Source of the DNA: CALMNV01 sp035688975
GTDB lineage: Bacteria; Actinomycetota; Actinomycetes; Actinomycetales; Dermatophilaceae
Assembly: GCF_035688975.1 (NCBI RefSeq)
Contig: NZ_DASSMH010000076.1
Coordinates: 10,865 to 74,864, forward strand
Direction: 5' to 3'
DNA: 64,000 nucleotides
The notes below the pieces were generated by a model. That model did not search any database. It was not told where the DNA came from and saw nothing but the letters and a program-made list of their open reading frames with translations. A program made the position numbers and the translations under genes. The number at the start of each line of letters is the position of its first letter. The first letter of the stretch is position 1. Below are positions 63,100-64,000 of the stretch, in pieces.

Positions 63100-64000
63100 G
63101 CCCGGGCGGCCGGCCCTCCGCGGGCCGGCGCCGGCGGGGTGCGGACGCCCGCGAGGCCCGCACCGGGCGCGGCTGGCGGCTGGTCTCGGCGACCGGTGCC
63201 CGGGTCGTCTCCCTCCGGCGCCTCGACCCCCGCACCCGGGCTCGCGTCATGCTGCCGAGCCTGTTCACCCTGGGCAACATGCTCTGCGGCTTCAGCTCGG
63301 TGCTCCTGTCCTTCCAGGGCCGCTTCCGCCCCGCCGCCGTCCTCGTCGCGGTCGCCATCGTCCTCGACATCTCCGACGGCGCCGTGGCCCGCGCCGTGGG
63401 CGCCATCACCCCCTTCGGCCTGCAGTTCGACTCGCTCGCCGACCTCATCAGCTTCGGCATCGCCCCCGCGGTGCTCGTCTACACGTGGGCGCTGCCGGCC
63501 TACCCGAGGCTCGCCTGGCTGGGCGCGATGTTCTGGCTCGCCTGCGCGGCATACCGGCTCGCCCGGTTCAACGTCACGATCGACCCGCTCGCCGACAAGC
63601 GCTACTTCGTCGGGCTCGCGAGCCCGGCTGCGGCCGGGGTGGTCATCGCCACGGTCTTCGCCATCGAGGGGCCGCTCTACGGGTGGGCGCCGCTGCTGCC
63701 GCTCGTCGCCGGCGTGCTCCCGGCCGCGCTCATGGCCACGACGTTCCGCTTTCCGTCCTTCCGCTCGCTGATGTCGACCAAGCGGCTGCGGGTCACGGCC
63801 CCCCTCCTCGTCCTCGTCGTCGTCGGGCTCGTCCTCGACCCGGGCGCGACGGGCCTCGTCATCGCCTACGGCTACCTCCTCACCTCGCCCCTGGGCTGGA
63901 TCACGGCCCCGGTGCGCCGGCGCCTCTTCGGCCCCGACTCCGTCGCGCCCCCGCGCCGCAAGAGCCCGTCCGTCCTGATGCCCGCCGCCGAGGACGACGA
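63096..64000 (+). CDS. pssA: CDP-diacylglycerol-serine O-phosphatidyltransferase (3' end outside window)
   Basis: The frame starts with GTG at 63096 and is still open at the window end (about 301 codons). It encodes a CDP-alcohol phosphotransferase: the catalytic motif is DISDGAVARAV followed 8 residues later by GLQFDSLAD, fitting D-x2-DG-x2-AR-x8-G-x3-D-x3-D. RVMLPSLFTLGNMLCGFSSV before it and YRLARFNVT after it are typical of phosphatidylserine synthase. About six to eight membrane segments follow a 45-residue Arg/Gly-rich N-terminus. It supplies phosphatidylserine to Psd. The C-terminal part beyond APPRRKSPSV looks disordered; the true end is not visible. Confidence 0.92.
   Translation, partial: MSPGGRPSAGRRRRGADAREARTGRGWRLVSATGARVVSLRRLDPRTRARVMLPSLFTLGNMLCGFSSVLLSFQGRFRPAAVLVAVAIVLDISDGAVARAVGAITPFGLQFDSLADLISFGIAPAVLVYTWALPAYPRLAWLGAMFWLACAAYRLARFNVTIDPLADKRYFVGLASPAAAGVVIATVFAIEGPLYGWAPLLPLVAGVLPAALMATTFRFPSFRSLMSTKRLRVTAPLLVLVVVGLVLDPGATGLVIAYGYLLTSPLGWITAPVRRRLFGPDSVAPPRRKSPSVLMPAAEDD

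Overview
The window is one contiguous piece of a high-GC actinobacterial chromosome. Very GC-rich codons, many GTG starts, RbpA, WhiA, a mycothiol-type DinB protein, OpcA beside zwf and the ANTAR regulator PdtaR beside polA/rpsA all point to Actinomycetota. The gene order and the style of the intergenic repeats suggest Micrococcales, possibly an Intrasporangiaceae-like organism (inference; there is no rRNA here). No insertion sequence, prophage, integrase or CRISPR array was seen. The genes are almost all core metabolism, DNA repair and transport.

Layout. 1-4666: end of gltB, gltD, pyk, tRNA-Leu(CAA) and the pdtaR-type response regulator. 4794-9729: a complete five-gene branched-chain amino acid ABC importer (livJHMGF). 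9775-17343: a DUF554 membrane protein, a GNAT acetyltransferase, a thioesterase divergent from polA, a methyltransferase, and rpsA with a clear promoter and terminator. 17577-22780: a glycerol-3-phosphate-type ABC importer (two permeases, binding protein, ATPase) ending in a glycerophosphodiester phosphodiesterase. 22874-27935: a PPOX flavoenzyme, coaE fused to GrpB, uvrB, and a TerC manganese exporter behind a yybP-ykoY riboswitch. 27953-35545: mostly minus-strand envelope and accessory genes (NlpC/P60, EamA, excalibur lipoprotein, EVE-like protein, beta-propeller protein, MBL hydrolase, MDMPI-fold protein, GH15 glycosidase). 35612-48591: uvrA, a Rieske lipoprotein, uvrC-rapZ-yvcK-whiA, gap-pgk-tpiA, secG and rbpA. 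48735-57428 (minus): the pentose phosphate operon tkt-tal-pgi-zwf-opcA-pgl, nearly every junction overlapping. 57672-64000: heme O and heme A synthases, a DUF2231 protein, an ABC-2 exporter, psd, and pssA running off the end.

The most unusual content is not protein-coding. (1) Several intergenic gaps hold short-repeat arrays. One family has an AGTGGCCACT palindrome core, at 11226-11500 and 44415-44706. A second is built of 12-bp GATCAACTGGCG units around a conserved core of about 23 bp, at 43187-43318 and, in opposite orientation and in tandem 116-bp copies, at 59614-59920. In both families direct copies are followed by inverted copies. whiA is bracketed by one of each. Two further tandem arrays (19 bp and 16 bp) flank other genes. 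(2) The 7-mer GTATGCC/GGCATAC occurs about 46 times, evenly on both strands and also in intergenic DNA, while the otherwise expected GTACGCC/GGCGTAC was seen only about three times. (3) Many genes have a TANNNT box 6-8 nt before the start codon, as expected for leaderless mRNAs.
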